Shown: in pieces, positions 63,420-64,000 of the stretch
Layout of the letters: each line of letters begins with the position of its first letter
Numbering within the stretch: the first letter of the stretch is position 1
Assembly: GCA_005938025.2 (NCBI GenBank)
Contig: VCCI02000001.1
Location: forward strand, 1,054,001-1,118,000
Direction: 5' to 3'
From: Inquilinus sp. KBS0705
GTDB taxonomy: Bacteria > Bacteroidota > Bacteroidia > Sphingobacteriales > Sphingobacteriaceae
DNA: 64,000 bases
Position numbers and translations under genes: made by a program
Notes under the pieces: generated by a model
Told to the model about the DNA's origin: nothing
Seen by the model: only the letters and a program-made list of their open reading frames with translations
Database searches by the model: none

Positions 63420-64000
63420 TTAGCCGAACCAGTCGTACAGTTCGTTTTGCTTTAGAGCTGTTTTTTTGTCGCCTGCTATATCTTTGAGTATTTGCCCCTC
63501 GCCCATTTGTATAATGTGCGAGCCATAATTGCCTGCATCTTTTAAGTTATGGGTGACCAAAATTGCAGTCAGTTGGTATTCTTTTATCAGCGCATCTGCT
63601 ATCTTTAAAACATTCTCTGCCGATCGCGGGTCAAGGGCGGCGGTTGGTTCGTCAAGCAGTAAAATTTTACAGGTATCCATCACACTCATCAATAAGGTAA
63701 GTGCCTGCCGCTGCCCGCCGGATAGCGTACCTATGGATTGCTCTATCTTATCTTCCAATCCCATATTAAGGGTTGCTATCCTATCTTTTACTAATTTTTT
63801 AAAAGCGTCGTTTTTACCAATGGTTAGGCCTTTTGGTTTTGTGCGTAAGGCGGCCAACCTAAAATTATCTACAATGCTTAGATCGCCGGCAGTACCGGTT
63901 AACGGGTTTTGAAAAATACGGGCTATCCACTCGCTGCGTTTGTATTCGGGCAGGCGGGTAACATCGTTGCCATCAATGGTCAAGCTGCCTGTATCGGGCA
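63420..64000 (-). CDS. ABC transporter ATP-binding protein, 5' end outside window
   Basis: The frame is open to the right edge; the first visible residues PDTGSLTIDGNDVT follow the missing Walker A. The rest has the Q-loop (ARIFQNPLTGTAG), signature LSGGQRQALTLLMSV, Walker B ILLLDEPTAALDP, and switch His in ILVTHNLKDAGNYG. The D-V-T-x-L-P-E-Y-K-R block and overall pattern resemble the COG1101 group of uncharacterised transport ATPases, usually next to a permease and a substrate-binding lipoprotein gene, presumably beyond the edge. An internal TTG at 63983 is not the true start. Confidence 0.9.
   Translation of the reverse strand, partial: PDTGSLTIDGNDVTRLPEYKRSEWIARIFQNPLTGTAGDLSIVDNFRLAALRTKPKGLTIGKNDAFKKLVKDRIATLNMGLEDKIEQSIGTLSGGQRQALTLLMSVMDTCKILLLDEPTAALDPRSAENVLKIADALIKEYQLTAILVTHNLKDAGNYGSHIIQMGEGQILKDIAGDKKTALKQNELYDWFG

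Overview
The window looks like chromosomal DNA of a member of the Bacteroidetes, most probably Sphingobacteriaceae (Mucilaginibacter/Pedobacter-like). This is inferred from the gene families: a SusC/SusD pair, a hybrid two-component regulator, a type IX secretion type-B sorting domain, DUF4199 and DUF4268 proteins. The promoter grammar agrees: many -7 boxes fit the Bacteroidetes consensus TAnnTTTG and Shine-Dalgarno sequences are scarce. No phage, insertion sequence, CRISPR array or plasmid replication gene is visible.

Bases 1-15.9 kb (all minus strand) form a polysaccharide utilisation region. Reading in the direction of transcription it has a hybrid two-component sensor/regulator, a GH43-like and a GH16 glycoside hydrolase, a SusC/SusD outer-membrane pair closed by a clear terminator, then an FG-GAP/ASPIC lipoprotein translationally coupled to a haloperoxidase-like lipoprotein cut by the window edge. 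Bases 16-32.4 kb are mostly housekeeping: tRNA-His, a CopA-type ATPase, RNase HI, a phosphoesterase, tRNA methyltransferase TrmN6, a glycosyltransferase, PBP1C, a DHFR-like reductase, an exonuclease, a CocE-type hydrolase, a PAS histidine kinase, an LtaS-like transferase, a BtuF-like protein, HscB and two tRNA-Leu genes.

Immediately after tRNA-Leu(CAA) at 32.3 kb there is a visibly AT-richer stretch. It holds a RES-domain protein, about 350 bases of probable gene debris, and an Arr-type rifamycin ADP-ribosyltransferase. This is the best candidate for acquired DNA. From 34 to 53 kb come a GH95 fucosidase, a conserved protein of unknown function, a T9SS-secreted protein with a transglutaminase-like neighbour, AraC regulators with an SDR and a phytanoyl-CoA dioxygenase-like enzyme, small VOC proteins, a membrane-anchored LuxR-type regulator with a DUF4199 protein, two glycosyltransferases, and a GH29 fucosidase/SMP-30 operon.

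Bases 53-64 kb carry a Tat-exported threonine-aldolase-like protein, an ammonium transporter behind a long AT-rich leader, MsrA, a metallo-beta-lactamase-fold protein, an aldo/keto reductase, a repetitive Gly/Asn/Arg-rich exported protein, a sugar-dehydrogenase/cytochrome c pair, and the 3' part of an ABC ATPase gene.

The most distinctive observations are: (i) -7 boxes so close to start codons that several mRNAs should be leaderless or nearly so; (ii) the tRNA-linked RES/Arr patch; (iii) palindromic candidate operators near regulators; (iv) a twin-arginine signal on a PLP enzyme. I found no clearly new multi-gene defence or mobile system. All functional assignments come from reading motifs by eye, without database searches.
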